64,000 nucleotides of DNA, from the NCBI RefSeq assembly GCF_002875705.1, contig NZ_MCZZ01000069.1:1-64000 (forward strand). Direction: 5' to 3'. The position numbers were made by a program, and so were the translations under genes. Below, one piece after another: positions 8,791 through 17,194 of this stretch. How positions within the stretch are numbered: the first letter of the stretch is position 1; every line of letters starts with the position of its first letter. The notes beneath the pieces are model-generated. The model was not told the origin of the DNA. It made no database searches and saw nothing but the letters and a program-made list of their open reading frames with translations. Origin of the DNA: Vibrio sp. 10N.261.45.E2. GTDB lineage: Bacteria > Pseudomonadota > Gammaproteobacteria > Enterobacterales > Vibrionaceae.

Positions 8791-9479
8791 TAATCTTCCT
8801 CTACCAATAAGTAGCCACGGCCTCGCAACGTCTTGATGCGAGCTTTACCATCACTGCGCTCAGGGATCTTTTTACGAAGGTTAGAGATATGCATATCAAT
8901 CGCGCGGTCAAATGCCGCAAGCCTTTTACCTAGTACATCTAGGCTTAATGCTTCTTTGGTGATCACTTGCCCCGGGTTCTGGATTAGGTGGCTCAGCAGG
9001 GCGAACTCGGTAGTGGTGAGGTCGATAAGCTGGCCATTACAATAAGCTTCTTGTTTGCCAGGGAATACCTCGATGTCTTGATATTGAACCTTATCGCTGG
9101 TGGTTTTAGGTGCCGCAGTGGTCTGCGTTCGGCGCAAGATAGCTCGAATACGCGCTAACAATTCACGGTCACTGAAAGGCTTAGGTAGGTAATCATCCGC
9201 GCCAAGTTCAAGGCCAATAACACGGTCGATCTCTTCGCCTTTTGCCGTCAGCATTAGCACTGGCGTTTCCCAATTTTCTCTCAGTTTCTTTAGTGTTTCC
9301 ATGCCATTCAGACGCGGCATCATCACATCCAAAAGAATCAGGTCGATCTCATCATTGATCGCTTCAAGCCCCGCATAGCCATCATTAGCTTCGGAAACAG
9401 TGAAGCCCTCAAAGCTCAGAATATCTTTGAGTAAGCTGGTTAACTCGGTGTCGTCATCAATAAGAAGAATGTTCGCCAT
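8790..9479 (-). CDS. cpxR: Envelope-stress response regulator CpxR
   Basis: CpxR is an OmpR/PhoB-class regulator of 229 residues. The receiver domain covers about residues 1-115, with the acidic pocket IDDDTE, the phospho-acceptor Asp in LILLDVMMPRLNG near residue 51, and the Lys of YLPKPF. A winged-helix DNA-binding domain follows (TTTEFALLSHL to RGRGYLLVEED). It controls envelope protein folding and degradation genes. It is the first gene of cpxRA and faces cpxP divergently; the CpxR box at 9551-9565 lies between them and would allow autoregulation. Confidence 0.96.
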   Translation of the reverse strand: MANILLIDDDTELTSLLKDILSFEGFTVSEANDGYAGLEAINDEIDLILLDVMMPRLNGMETLKKLRENWETPVLMLTAKGEEIDRVIGLELGADDYLPKPFSDRELLARIRAILRRTQTTAAPKTTSDKVQYQDIEVFPGKQEAYCNGQLIDLTTTEFALLSHLIQNPGQVITKEALSLDVLGKRLAAFDRAIDMHISNLRKKIPERSDGKARIKTLRGRGYLLVEED

Positions 9480-9550
9480 TGGGAAGCCTTAATCGGTTAT
9501 CTACTATTTACACGTTAATAATACTGCTAATTATTCGCCTGCTTTCGCTC

Positions 9551-9565
9551 TTTACGATTCTTTAC
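9551..9565 (-). promoter_or_regulatory. CpxR binding site in the cpxR/cpxP gap
   Basis: Read on the minus strand this is GTAAA-GAATC-GTAAA, an exact match to the CpxR consensus GTAAA-N5-GTAAA. Further TTTAC half-sites lie at 9507 and 9582. The position between divergent cpxRA and cpxP suits control of both. Confidence 0.88.
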
Positions 9566-9666
9566 GCTTTCTAAACGTCACTTTACGAGGGAAAGACTAA
9601 TCTATATTCAAGCGCTGAGAAACAGACGCAACACATGACTTATTATACCGAATTGAGGCAACAATT

Positions 9667-10176
9667 ATGAAAATGACTAAGAAACTTGTATTAGCAGCTG
9701 CGGCACTTCCACTTATTTTAGGTACAGCAAGTGCGTATGCTTATGGCGGTGGTGATAAAGGTGACCACAAAGGCATGCACGGCAAATGTGGCGGCTTCGA
9801 TAAGAAAGTGATGCGCCAACTAGACCTAACTGACGCACAAAAAACAGAATTGAAAGAGATGCGCGAAGCGAACCGCGCTGAAATGAAAGAAAAACACGCA
9901 GGCAACAAAGCCGATAAAATGGCGAAAATGAAAGCGCACCAAGAGAAAGTTCAAGCATTGGTTCTTGCTGACAATTTCGACGAAGCGGCAGCAAACGACC
10001 TAGCAAGCGAAATGGTTGAAAAGCAAACTGAGCGTCGCGTGGCAATGCTGAAGAAGCAACACGAAATGATGAACGTACTAACGGCTGAGCAAAAAACTCA
10101 ACTGAAAGAGATCCAACAAGAGCGCATAACTAAGTGTGCTGAGAAAATGGAAAAACGCATGAACAAAGACAAGTAA
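9667..10176 (+). CDS. cpxP: Periplasmic CpxP/Spy family protein
   Basis: CpxP is a periplasmic chaperone-like protein that binds the CpxA sensor domain, dampens signalling and helps remove misfolded proteins. The 169-residue product has a signal peptide (basic MKMTKK, hydrophobic core, cleavage near ASAYA-Y at about 26). It is largely alpha-helical and charged, with the two family LTxxQ motifs LTDAQ (about residue 54) and LTAEQ (about residue 138). His, Met and Gly are frequent just after the signal. It is divergent from cpxRA across a CpxR box. Confidence 0.88.
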   Translation: MKMTKKLVLAAAALPLILGTASAYAYGGGDKGDHKGMHGKCGGFDKKVMRQLDLTDAQKTELKEMREANRAEMKEKHAGNKADKMAKMKAHQEKVQALVLADNFDEAAANDLASEMVEKQTERRVAMLKKQHEMMNVLTAEQKTQLKEIQQERITKCAEKMEKRMNKDK

Positions 10177-10217
10177 TTCGGGCTTGATAAAGCAGCTTTG
10201 AATGAAAGTGTTTAGAA

Positions 10218-10243
10218 AGAAGCGGCCGTGTGCCGCTTTTTTT
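10218..10243 (+). terminator. Terminator of cpxP
   Basis: AAGCGGC (10220-10226) pairs with GCCGCTT (10232-10238) around a 5-nt loop and is followed by a T run. The 3' untranslated segment is about 65 nt long. Confidence 0.85.
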
Positions 10244-10339
10244 GATCCCTAAAAATGAATGTCTTACACCTTAGCTGTCATATTCAATTGATTGTTTGCA
10301 GGTTATACTTTGTGCTATCAGCCACTTTATAGCCAAGTT

Positions 10340-11248
10340 ATGAAACAAGAATACGCACGTTTAGTTACGCTCGCCGCTTGGGCAGCCACCACCATTGCTA
10401 CCATTTTATTGATAGTGAAAGTCGCAGCGTGGTGGGTGACAGGTTCTGTGAGTCTGTTGGCTTCCGTGGTGGACTCAATGCTGGATATCGCGGCCTCTGT
10501 CGTTAACCTTATCGTGGTTCGTTATTCTCTGCAGCCAGCCGACAAAGAACACACCTTTGGTCATGGCAAGGCTGAATCCCTCGCTGCATTAGCGCAGGCG
10601 ATGTTTATTTCAGGCTCAGCATGTTTCCTTATTCTCAACGGTATTGAGCGCTTCTTCCGACCTCATGAGCTTAACTCTCCAGAGATTGGTATCTACGTCA
10701 GCTTATTTGCGATGGTGATGACCTTCGGCTTGGTTCTATTCCAAAAACATGTCGTGAAAAAAACGGGCAGCCAAGCGATTGCGGCCGATTCACTGCACTA
10801 TCAATCAGACCTTTATATGAACGCCGCGATCATGCTGGCGCTGGCATTGAGTTGGTTTGGTATTGGCCAAGCGGACTCTGTATTCGCGGTAGGTATTGGT
10901 GTCTACATTCTTTACAGCGCTTATCAAATGGCGATGGAAGCGGTTCAGTCTCTGCTTGATCATAAGCTCCCTGATGAAGAGCTAAAACAGATAAAAGAGA
11001 CATCATTGAGCGTGGAAGGTGTGTTGGGAGTGCATCAATTACGAACGCGTCGTTCGGGTCCGATTCGTTTCATCCAACTGCATCTAGAACTGGACGATAA
11101 TATCCCACTTATTGAAGCGCATCGCATTTCTGACGAAGTAGAGGCTAAGCTTATCTCCGTGTTCCCTGATGCTGATGTATTAATTCACCAAGACCCGTAC
11201 TCAGTGGTATTTGGGCCAGAGAAGCAGCAAAAATTCCACTCGTGGTAA
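10340..11248 (+). CDS. fieF: Cation-efflux pump FieF (YiiP)
   Basis: FieF is a cation diffusion facilitator that exports Fe2+/Zn2+ from the cytoplasm in exchange for protons. From the ATG at 10340 it has 302 residues, matching the usual ~300; an upstream TTG at 10292 would add residues with no family support. Six membrane segments precede a cytoplasmic C-terminal domain. Metal-site motifs include DSMLDIAAS (TM2), the histidine-containing HTFGHGKAE loop, and [13 protein letters not shown] (TM5). A metal exporter beside sodA and cpx fits a metal and envelope stress neighbourhood. The RBS is weak. Confidence 0.93.
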   Translation: MKQEYARLVTLAAWAATTIATILLIVKVAAWWVTGSVSLLASVVDSMLDIAASVVNLIVVRYSLQPADKEHTFGHGKAESLAALAQAMFISGSACFLILNGIERFFRPHELNSPEIGIYVSLFAMVMTFGLVLFQKHVVKKTGSQAIAADSLHYQSDLYMNAAIMLALALSWFGIGQADSVFAVGIGVYILYSAYQMAMEAVQSLLDHKLPDEELKQIKETSLSVEGVLGVHQLRTRRSGPIRFIQLHLELDDNIPLIEAHRISDEVEAKLISVFPDADVLIHQDPYSVVFGPEKQQKFHSW

Positions 11249-11565
11249 TGCGTGCTAAAAATTAGCGGGCAAATGGTAAGTGAGTGGCTTTTGAACTACA
11301 GTGAGTAAAAATTATTAACTGTTAGGTGATTCAAAAACCACCTTAGTAACAATTAATGTTGATTCTGATGTGAATCAACAAAGTTATTGAGTAAAACTGT
11401 AATACTCTTACAGAAGTAGAAATGTTACATAATTTTACGCGATTTGAGTGCTATTCCTGTTGAGGAAATGTAACATAACGCACAAATATAGATTTAAAAT
11501 CTTGTTGATATACAATCAGCAAGAACAAGAATTGAATAATAGATTCCCAAAAATCGAGGGTGAGC
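11249..11565. other. pfkA leader region with three inverted repeats
   Basis: This gap has no gene but is rich in symmetry: GTTGATTC (11358-11365) with GAATCAAC (11372-11379), CTGTAA (11397-11402) with TTACAG (11408-11413), and ATGTTACAT (11422-11430) with ATGTAACAT (11468-11476). It must contain the pfkA promoter. None of the repeats matches an operator I can name with confidence; a Cra site was considered and fits poorly. Confidence 0.6.
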
Positions 11566-12528
11566 ATGATTAAGAAGATCGGTGTTTTGACCAGTGGTGG
11601 TGACGCTCCAGGCATGAACGCAGCAGTTCGCGGTGTAGTTCGTACCGCGCTATCAGTTGGCATTGAAGTTTACGGCATTTACGATGGCTACCAAGGCCTT
11701 GTTGAAGACCGTATCGAAAAGCTTGACCGTTCAAGCGTATCTGACGTGATCAACCGTGGTGGTACTTTCTTAGGTTCTGCACGTTTCCCTGAATTTAAAG
11801 ACGTTGCTGTTCGTGAGAAAGGCATTGAGAACCTTAAGAAGCACGGTATCGAAGCACTTGTTGTTATCGGTGGTGACGGTTCTTACATGGGTGCTAAGAA
11901 GCTGACTGAAATGGGTTACCCATGTATCGGTCTTCCAGGCACAATCGATAACGATATCGCAGGTACTGACTACACTATCGGTTACCTAACAGCGCTTAAC
12001 ACTGTTATTGATTCAATTGACCGTCTACGTGACACGTCTTCTTCTCACCAACGTATTTCTATTGTTGAGATCATGGGCCGTCACTGTGGTGACCTTACGC
12101 TTATGTCAGCAATCGCGGGTGGTTGTGAGTACATCATTACTCCAGAGACTGGCCTAGATAAAGAGCAGCTTATCAGCAATATCCAAGATGGCATTGCTAA
12201 AGGTAAGAAGCACGCAATCATCGCTCTAACTGAGCTAATGATGGATGCTAACGAACTGGCTAAAGAGATCGAATCTTCAACAGGTCGTGAAACTCGTGCA
12301 ACGGTTCTTGGTCACATCCAACGTGGTGGTCGTCCTACTGCATTTGACCGTGTACTTGCTTCTCGCATGGGTAACTACGCTGTTCACCTTCTTCAAGAAG
12401 GTCACGGTGGCCGTTGTGTTGGTATCGAGAAAGAAGAACTTGTTCACCACGACATCATCGACTGTATCGAGAACATGCAGAACCCAGACCGTTCTGAGCT
12501 GTTCCGCGTTGCAGAAGAGTTGTTCTAA
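11566..12528 (+). CDS. pfkA: ATP-dependent 6-phosphofructokinase
   Basis: It phosphorylates fructose 6-phosphate to fructose 1,6-bisphosphate, the committed step of glycolysis. From the ATG at 11566 it has 320 residues, the E. coli length; a GTG at 11560 would add two. Visible motifs are [15 protein letters not shown] (ATP site), [12 protein letters not shown], the active-site loop GLPGTIDND (catalytic Asp), MGRHCGDL and [19 protein letters not shown] lies 5 nt before the ATG. It stands alone, and its codons are highly biased toward those of abundant proteins. Gluconeogenic glpX and tpiA lie nearby. Confidence 0.97.
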   Translation: MIKKIGVLTSGGDAPGMNAAVRGVVRTALSVGIEVYGIYDGYQGLVEDRIEKLDRSSVSDVINRGGTFLGSARFPEFKDVAVREKGIENLKKHGIEALVVIGGDGSYMGAKKLTEMGYPCIGLPGTIDNDIAGTDYTIGYLTALNTVIDSIDRLRDTSSSHQRISIVEIMGRHCGDLTLMSAIAGGCEYIITPETGLDKEQLISNIQDGIAKGKKHAIIALTELMMDANELAKEIESSTGRETRATVLGHIQRGGRPTAFDRVLASRMGNYAVHLLQEGHGGRCVGIEKEELVHHDIIDCIENMQNPDRSELFRVAEELF

Positions 12529-12555
12529 GCCGCGCATAGCGTTCGCTTAAAGAAT

Positions 12556-12587
12556 TTAAAAACCGCTGATTTATCAGCGGTTTTTTT
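12556..12587 (+). terminator. Terminator of pfkA
   Basis: AAACCGCTGA and TCAGCGGTTT pair around a TTTA loop, followed by at least seven T. Confidence 0.9.
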
Positions 12588-12623
12588 GTACCTGCCGTTT
12601 GAGGTTTCAGGAATGACAGGCAC

Positions 12624-12650
12624 TAAAAAGGCCAACCTAAGTTGACCTTT
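12624..12650 (-). terminator. Terminator of tpiA
   Basis: On the minus strand AAAGGTCAAC pairs with GTTGGCCTTT (one G-U pair) around a 4-nt loop and runs into T residues. It sits just after the tpiA stop. Confidence 0.75.
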
Positions 12651-12677
12651 CATCTAATTTAAACAGTGACGTTTAAA

Positions 12678-13448
12678 TTAAGCTTTTGCTTCAGCTGCTG
12701 CTTTAGCGATAGCTGCGAAGCTTTTCGCGTCTAGAGCTGCGCCGCCAACTAGAGCACCGTCGATGTCTGGTTGTGCGAAGTAAGCTGCTGCGTTTTCTGG
12801 CTTAACAGAACCGCCGTATTGGATAACAACTTTCTTAGCAACTTCTTCAGATTTCTCTGCGATGTGTGCACGGATTTGAGCGTGGATGCGTTGTGCATCT
12901 TCAGCTGTAGCTGCTTTACCAGTACCGATAGCCCAGATTGGTTCGTAAGCGATGATAGCGCCTTCAAGAGCTTCAACACCTTGAGTGTTGATAACAGCGT
13001 CAATTTGACGAGCACATACTGCAACAGTTTCGCCTGCTTCGTTTTGTGCTTCAGATTCACCGATACAAAGAACTGGAGTTAGGCCGTTCTCTTTTAGGAA
13101 TGCGAATTTCTTAGCTACGAATTCATCTGATTCGTTGTGGTATTCACGACGCTCAGAGTGACCGATGATGATGTGAGATGCGCCGAACTCTTTAAGCATT
13201 GCTGGAGACATGTCGCCAGTGAATGCACCGCTGTTGTTTAGGTCAGAGTTTTGAGCACCTAGGATGATCGCGCTGCCAGCTTCAGTAAGCGTACGCTCTG
13301 CAAGATCAACGAAAAGTGCTGGTGGAGCAACTGCTACGTCTACGCCTGTTACGCCTTCAAGTTCAGCGTTAAGACCGTTTAGTAGTTCAACAACCATTTC
13401 TTTGCTGCCGTTTAGTTTCCAGTTACCCATAACTACAGGATGACGCAT
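12678..13448 (-). CDS. tpiA: Triosephosphate isomerase
   Basis: It interconverts dihydroxyacetone phosphate and glyceraldehyde 3-phosphate. The 256-residue TIM barrel has all key residues: GNWKLNG (catalytic Lys), IIGHSERR (catalytic His), [11 protein letters not shown] (catalytic Glu), QYGGSVKP and GALVGGAAL (phosphate binding). A good RBS (GGAGATA) precedes the ATG. It converges with pfkA, separated by two terminators. An 18-bp palindrome lies about 90 bp upstream of the start. Confidence 0.97.
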   Translation of the reverse strand: MRHPVVMGNWKLNGSKEMVVELLNGLNAELEGVTGVDVAVAPPALFVDLAERTLTEAGSAIILGAQNSDLNNSGAFTGDMSPAMLKEFGASHIIIGHSERREYHNESDEFVAKKFAFLKENGLTPVLCIGESEAQNEAGETVAVCARQIDAVINTQGVEALEGAIIAYEPIWAIGTGKAATAEDAQRIHAQIRAHIAEKSEEVAKKVVIQYGGSVKPENAAAYFAQPDIDGALVGGAALDAKSFAAIAKAAAEAKA

Positions 13449-13534
13449 AGGAATATCTCCAAAGTATTTAAATAAATCGAATGTAAAAAAGTAAACTTTA
13501 TTACGAAATAATATAACAGATTAATATCAACAGA

Positions 13535-13552
13535 TCATGACTGTGGTCATGA
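13535..13552. promoter_or_regulatory. Palindrome upstream of tpiA
   Basis: TCATGAC (13535-13541) and GTCATGA (13546-13552) form a perfect 7-bp inverted repeat with a 4-bp spacer. It lies between divergent tpiA and the small isomerase-like gene, where an operator could act on either. The binding protein is unknown. Confidence 0.4.
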
Positions 13553-13697
13553 CTTTATTGGATCTTACTCAATGGTCAGAGTAGATTTTGAGCATATATC
13601 AGTGATCCGGCAGACAGAATAATAGCTAACTTCTCGGATTTTTCATCGTTAGTTGCTATTAAGGGACAAACGATTGCGCTAACAACAGGAAGTAACA

Positions 13698-14045
13698 ATG
13701 CCGAATTTAGTTCTAGAGTACTCCAATTCAGTGGATGAGCGAGTGAATATCCAAGGCTTACTGGAAGATCTCCACCAAGTAGCACTCACATGCGGTTTGT
13801 TTGATGTGCCGTCAGTGAAATCTCGTTCACTGCGTTGCCATAATTGGTTGGTCGGTGATGAGGAAGATAGTGTAGACTTTATTCATATCAGCTTTGAGTT
13901 ACTTTCGGGACGAACGGAAGAGCAAAAGCGAGAATTGTCACGATCGTTAATGCAAATCCTGCAAGAGCAAGCGAGCCATGTAAGAAGCTTAACGGTGAAT
14001 ATTCGTGATATGGACAAAAGTTGCTTTCAAAAAGTAATAAATTAA
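13698..14045 (+). CDS. 5-carboxymethyl-2-hydroxymuconate isomerase family protein
   Basis: The 115-residue protein belongs to the CHMI branch of the tautomerase superfamily. The family start MPNLVLEYS is conserved; after removal of Met, Pro becomes the N-terminal catalytic base. The classical reaction is in homoprotocatechuate breakdown, but none of the other pathway genes (hpaBCDEGHI) is nearby, so the physiological substrate is open. It is divergent from tpiA and followed 45 nt later by a DUF805 gene in the same direction, probably in one transcript. A modest AGGAAG lies upstream of the ATG. Confidence 0.75.
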   Translation: MPNLVLEYSNSVDERVNIQGLLEDLHQVALTCGLFDVPSVKSRSLRCHNWLVGDEEDSVDFIHISFELLSGRTEEQKRELSRSLMQILQEQASHVRSLTVNIRDMDKSCFQKVIN

Positions 14046-14090
14046 CCATTGCTGCTGACTTTTAGCGGCGTATAAATTTGAGTATTTAAG

Positions 14091-14519
14091 ATGTCGATGA
14101 AAGAATTACTGCTCTCTTTCAAAGGGAGAATTGGTCGTAAGACTTACTGGATGTGGAATATTTTCTACTATATAGCGATTACCGGTTTTGCTTCTGGTAT
14201 TTCTGTATTGTTCCCTGCTTACTCTTACATCCTGCTACCAATCTTCCTATTGATGCTTGTGATCCCAGATCTTGCGGTTACCGCTAAGCGCTGGCATGAC
14301 CGTAATAAGTCGAACTATTGGCTACTGTTGAATGTACCACTAGTGCTGGGTCGCTTGGCTTCCCCAATGGCAGCGACTACGACAGAGCCAGTATCACCCG
14401 TTCACATGGCAGCAACTGTAGCGGCATTAGTGTGTGGTTTGTGGATTCTGATTGAGTGTGGTTTATTGAAGGGCACTGAAGGTCGTAATGACTACGGCGA
14501 AGACCCTTGTAAATATTGA
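14091..14519 (+). CDS. DUF805 family membrane protein
   Basis: This is a 142-residue inner-membrane protein of the YhaH/YhaI (DUF805) type. The family N-terminus is clear (LLSFKGRIGRKTYWMWNIF), followed by three to four hydrophobic segments and the conserved VTAKRWHDRNKS loop. The end GLLKGTEGRNDYGEDP is also typical. The function is unknown. It may be co-transcribed with the isomerase-like gene before it and ends at a strong terminator. Confidence 0.82.
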   Translation: MSMKELLLSFKGRIGRKTYWMWNIFYYIAITGFASGISVLFPAYSYILLPIFLLMLVIPDLAVTAKRWHDRNKSNYWLLLNVPLVLGRLASPMAATTTEPVSPVHMAATVAALVCGLWILIECGLLKGTEGRNDYGEDPCKY

Positions 14520-14526
14520 ACAGATG

Positions 14527-14554
14527 AAAAGGGAGCATTGTGCTCCCTTTTTTC
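14527..14554 (+). terminator. Terminator after the DUF805 gene
   Basis: AAAAGGGAGCA (14527-14537) and TGCTCCCTTTT (14541-14551) pair around a 3-nt loop, followed by T. The convergent DUF3135-type gene ends 20 bp away and may share it. Confidence 0.88.
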
Positions 14555-14573
14555 TTTTTAATACCTTCTATTT

Positions 14574-14924
14574 TCAATACATCTTGGGTTCGGTATTCGG
14601 TTTAAAAGGGACGACATTTTCAGGAGGCGTTTCTTCAAAGCCGCAGCGACCTTCAAGTGCATCTTGGAACTTACAGACCTGACAGCGCAACTCTTGCATG
14701 AGCACGACATTGGCATGGTGTGGGTTTTTACAGCGGCTAACCACCAAGTCGATGTGACTTTGTTGAGCGCGAAGTCGGTCTTGCATCACTTCTGAAGCTG
14801 AGCAGATCATCTGTTCACACATATCGTGTTTGAATTGATTGAATGCTTTAGGATCGCTTTTCGCGAGTTGGACAAGTTCATCAAAGGGTGGCAATTTTTG
14901 AGCGGGTTGTGGATGTGCCATCAT
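14574..14924 (-). CDS. Small conserved protein, probably DUF3135
   Basis: The 116-residue protein is soluble and helical, with LPPFDELVQLAKSDPKAFNQFK near the start, several charged helices and four to five cysteines (MCEQMIC, SRCKNP, CQVCKFQ, GRCGFEE). The FDEL...DPxAF pattern resembles DUF3135 proteins of vibrios and related genera; I assign it from memory. No function is known. The CxxC pair suggests metal or redox chemistry, but nothing else supports it. The RBS GGAAGGA is good. Confidence 0.6.
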   Translation of the reverse strand: MMAHPQPAQKLPPFDELVQLAKSDPKAFNQFKHDMCEQMICSASEVMQDRLRAQQSHIDLVVSRCKNPHHANVVLMQELRCQVCKFQDALEGRCGFEETPPENVVPFKPNTEPKMY

Positions 14925-15043
14925 TCCTTCCTTAGCATTAAGCCTGTTTCATATGCATTAAGCTTAAGAAAGAAATTTGTACAATTTTTAATCTATTTGT
15001 TTTTTCTCAATATTGAGACGGTATTAACCGCTTACCGCTATGA

Positions 15044-15664
15044 TTAAAGTGCAGGCGTTAGAGTGTAAGTACAGCGTCGCTCACCAGCAATGATGTGCTC
15101 TGTACGGCTCACATGACACTCATCTTTGAGTAGTTCAGTAAACACATTGAGCTCTGATTGGCACAGGCTAGGGCAGCGAGTTGCAGCTTTGCAGATAGGG
15201 CAGTGGTTCTCAATCAGGATGTAGTGATCGTCATGCTCTTGAAGCTCAGCCATGTAGCCTTCGTCTTCACGAAGCTGGGTGAGTTTTTTAAGCTTGCTGA
15301 TGAGCGAATCACAGTCAGACAGCGCAGTTTGATATAGCTTGAGTGTGTGTTGTTCACGCTCAGCAGCAACCTTAGCCAGTCCTTCTTTACCAAATAGATT
15401 TTCTACAGCATCAATCACTTGAATGGTGAGTTCACCATGTCGATCTGAAAATTGGCTGTGGCCTTGTTGAGTCAGGGACCAGTGGCGAGTCGGGCGACCC
15501 ACTTTCACTTTCACATCATGAAACGCAAGGATACCGTCATCTTCCAGGCTTTGCAGGTGTTGCCTTGCACCCATTGTCGTCATGCCAAATTCTTCTGACA
15601 GTTGTTTCGCGGTTACCGCGCCTTGACGTTTAATGGTCTGTAAGATTTTGTCGCTTGTTTTCAT
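15044..15664 (-). CDS. HTH regulator with SufR-like Cys cluster
   Basis: This is a 206-residue transcriptional regulator. A winged helix covers residues 1-80 (VTAKQLSEEFGMTTMGARQHL, then the wing around KVGRPTRHW). A C-terminal half carries many cysteines: HCPICKAATRCPSLCQSEL, then KDECHV and RRCTYTL. SufR-type repressors hold a [4Fe-4S] cluster in this region, so iron-sulfur sensing is a reasonable inference. No suf or isc genes are nearby, so its targets are unknown. An inverted repeat CCTCAT/ATGAGG (15675-15699) just upstream could be its own operator. Confidence 0.75.
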   Translation of the reverse strand: MKTSDKILQTIKRQGAVTAKQLSEEFGMTTMGARQHLQSLEDDGILAFHDVKVKVGRPTRHWSLTQQGHSQFSDRHGELTIQVIDAVENLFGKEGLAKVAAEREQHTLKLYQTALSDCDSLISKLKKLTQLREDEGYMAELQEHDDHYILIENHCPICKAATRCPSLCQSELNVFTELLKDECHVSRTEHIIAGERRCTYTLTPAL

Positions 15665-15674
15665 ACTATCCCTA

Positions 15675-15699
15675 CCTCATGAACCTTACTATTATGAGG
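15675..15699. promoter_or_regulatory. Inverted repeat before the SufR-like regulator
   Basis: CCTCAT (15675-15680) and ATGAGG (15694-15699) are complementary with a 13-bp spacer, directly upstream of the regulator's start codon. It is short, and chance is possible. Confidence 0.35.
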
Positions 15700-15807
15700 C
15701 AAGGTGTTTATAAAGCAAACCATTTACTATATTGATGGTGATTTACTTTATAGAGCGCGTTTTACTCTATCAGCAGTCATGGTGAGATTCTGGTGCGCCA
15801 ATAAAAC

Positions 15808-15836
15808 AAAAGGCTGATACTTGGTATCAGCCTTCG
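15808..15836 (-). terminator. Terminator of glpX
   Basis: AAGGCTGATAC (15810-15820) and GTATCAGCCTT (15824-15834) form an 11-bp stem with a 3-nt loop; on the minus strand it is followed by TTGTTTTATT. Confidence 0.85.
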
Positions 15837-15862
15837 AATACTCTGTTTAACCTAGCTTTGGT

Positions 15863-16870
15863 TTACAGGATATGACCTACTACTTCTGGATCTTTACGCT
15901 CTAGGTAGTGGATAGATTTGATGCGGCGAATCGTACGGCAACGGCCACGGATAAGTAGTGTTTCCGTTGTTGCTATATTGCCCTGACGAGAAATGCCTTC
16001 TAGCAAGTCACCCTTAGTGATACCCGTCGCTGAGAATACAACGTTGTCGCTGCGTGCCATGTCTTCCATTTTCAACACGATACCCGCTGTTACGCCCATT
16101 TCTGCACAGCGCTCAAGTTCAAGTTCACCGTGCTTGCGGTTTTCTTCTGTGTCGCCCTTTACTTCGTGACGAGGAAGAAGACGACCGTGCATGTCGCCGT
16201 CGAGTGCGCGAATTACCGCAGCTGAAACCACGCCTTCAGGTGCACCGCCGATGCAATACATTACATCTACTTCGCTGTCTGGCATACACGTTAGGATAGA
16301 AGCCGCAACATCACCGTCTGGCACTGCAAATACACGAACGCCCATTGTTTGCATCTCTGCAATAACTTGGTCGTGACGTGGCTTAGCCAGTGTAGTTACA
16401 ACCAGTGTATCCAGTGTTTTACCTAGTGCTTTAGCAATGTTTTCTAGGTTTTCTTTCAGTGGCAGTTCTAGGTCAATCACGCCTTTTGCGCCAGGGCCAA
16501 CAACCAATTTTTCCATGTACATGTCAGGTGCTTTAAGGAAGCTGCCTTTTTCGCCTGCAGCCAATACAGCTAATGCATTTGATTGGCCCATTGCTGTCAT
16601 GCGTGTCCCTTCAATTGGGTCAACTGCGATGTCGACAGCATCGCCGCCTACACCTACGTTTTCGCCGATGTATAGCATAGGTGCATCATCGATTTCACCT
16701 TCGCCGATAACAATCTCACCGCTAATTTCGGTTTTGTTAAGTAGGCTACGCATTACTTCTACAGCAGCGCCATCTGCCGCGTTTTTATCGCCACGGCCAA
16801 GCCACTTGTAACCAGCTAGTGCTGCGCCTTCTGTGACACGAGAGAATGACATTGCTAAATCGCGTTTCAT
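15863..16870 (-). CDS. glpX: Fructose-1,6-bisphosphatase class II
   Basis: It hydrolyses fructose 1,6-bisphosphate to fructose 6-phosphate in gluconeogenesis, with Mn2+. The 335-residue protein shows the class II signatures GYKWLGRGDKNAADGAAV, VIGEGEIDDAPMLYIGE (metal-binding acidic residues), DIAVDPIEGTRM and YCIGGAPEGV. It is full length. In E. coli glpX sits with glpFK; here it is alone, opposite pfkA in function. The region upstream also serves divergent zapB. Confidence 0.95.
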   Translation of the reverse strand: MKRDLAMSFSRVTEGAALAGYKWLGRGDKNAADGAAVEVMRSLLNKTEISGEIVIGEGEIDDAPMLYIGENVGVGGDAVDIAVDPIEGTRMTAMGQSNALAVLAAGEKGSFLKAPDMYMEKLVVGPGAKGVIDLELPLKENLENIAKALGKTLDTLVVTTLAKPRHDQVIAEMQTMGVRVFAVPDGDVAASILTCMPDSEVDVMYCIGGAPEGVVSAAVIRALDGDMHGRLLPRHEVKGDTEENRKHGELELERCAEMGVTAGIVLKMEDMARSDNVVFSATGITKGDLLEGISRQGNIATTETLLIRGRCRTIRRIKSIHYLERKDPEVVGHIL

Positions 16871-17194
16871 GCGGACTCCAAAATTTTCAAAGGGGGAATA
16901 GAAATTTCGCGGCGGATTTTACCATATCCAAAAGAAAACGTTTGCCTTTTTGTTTTTTGGAGATTGCTCTCGATCAATTCGCAGTGGAAAACAGTTATTA
17001 TTCATCAAAATAATCGGTTTGCCGTCGTGGCAGTAATCGTTCACGTCAATATTCGGTAAAAAGCGCTGTTTTTTTCATCGAATGGCGCAAAATATCGAAT
17101 ATATTGAGTGTTTATCCTTGCTCTGCTGAGTAGAATGGGGAAATAAGTGGAGTGAACCTTCACCATCAAACGGATAACTTAAAGGTAGGCCAGA
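16871..17194. other. Divergent promoter region between glpX and zapB
   Basis: No gene is visible in these 324 bp. They must contain the promoters of glpX (minus) and zapB (plus). AAAGG before the zapB start is its likely RBS. I see no named operator. Confidence 0.5.

Noticed and set aside
11358..11379. Cra (FruR) operator before pfkA
   Set aside because: TGAATC is present, but the rest of the Cra consensus has three mismatches; left as an unassigned inverted repeat.
12245..13082. Several long frames overlapping the 3' end of pfkA and tpiA
   Set aside because: Strong codon bias of the real genes creates long open shadows; their products are low-complexity and unlike any family.
13576..13785. 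69-codon minus-strand frame upstream of tpiA
   Set aside because: It overlaps the start of the well-supported tautomerase-like gene and has no RBS.
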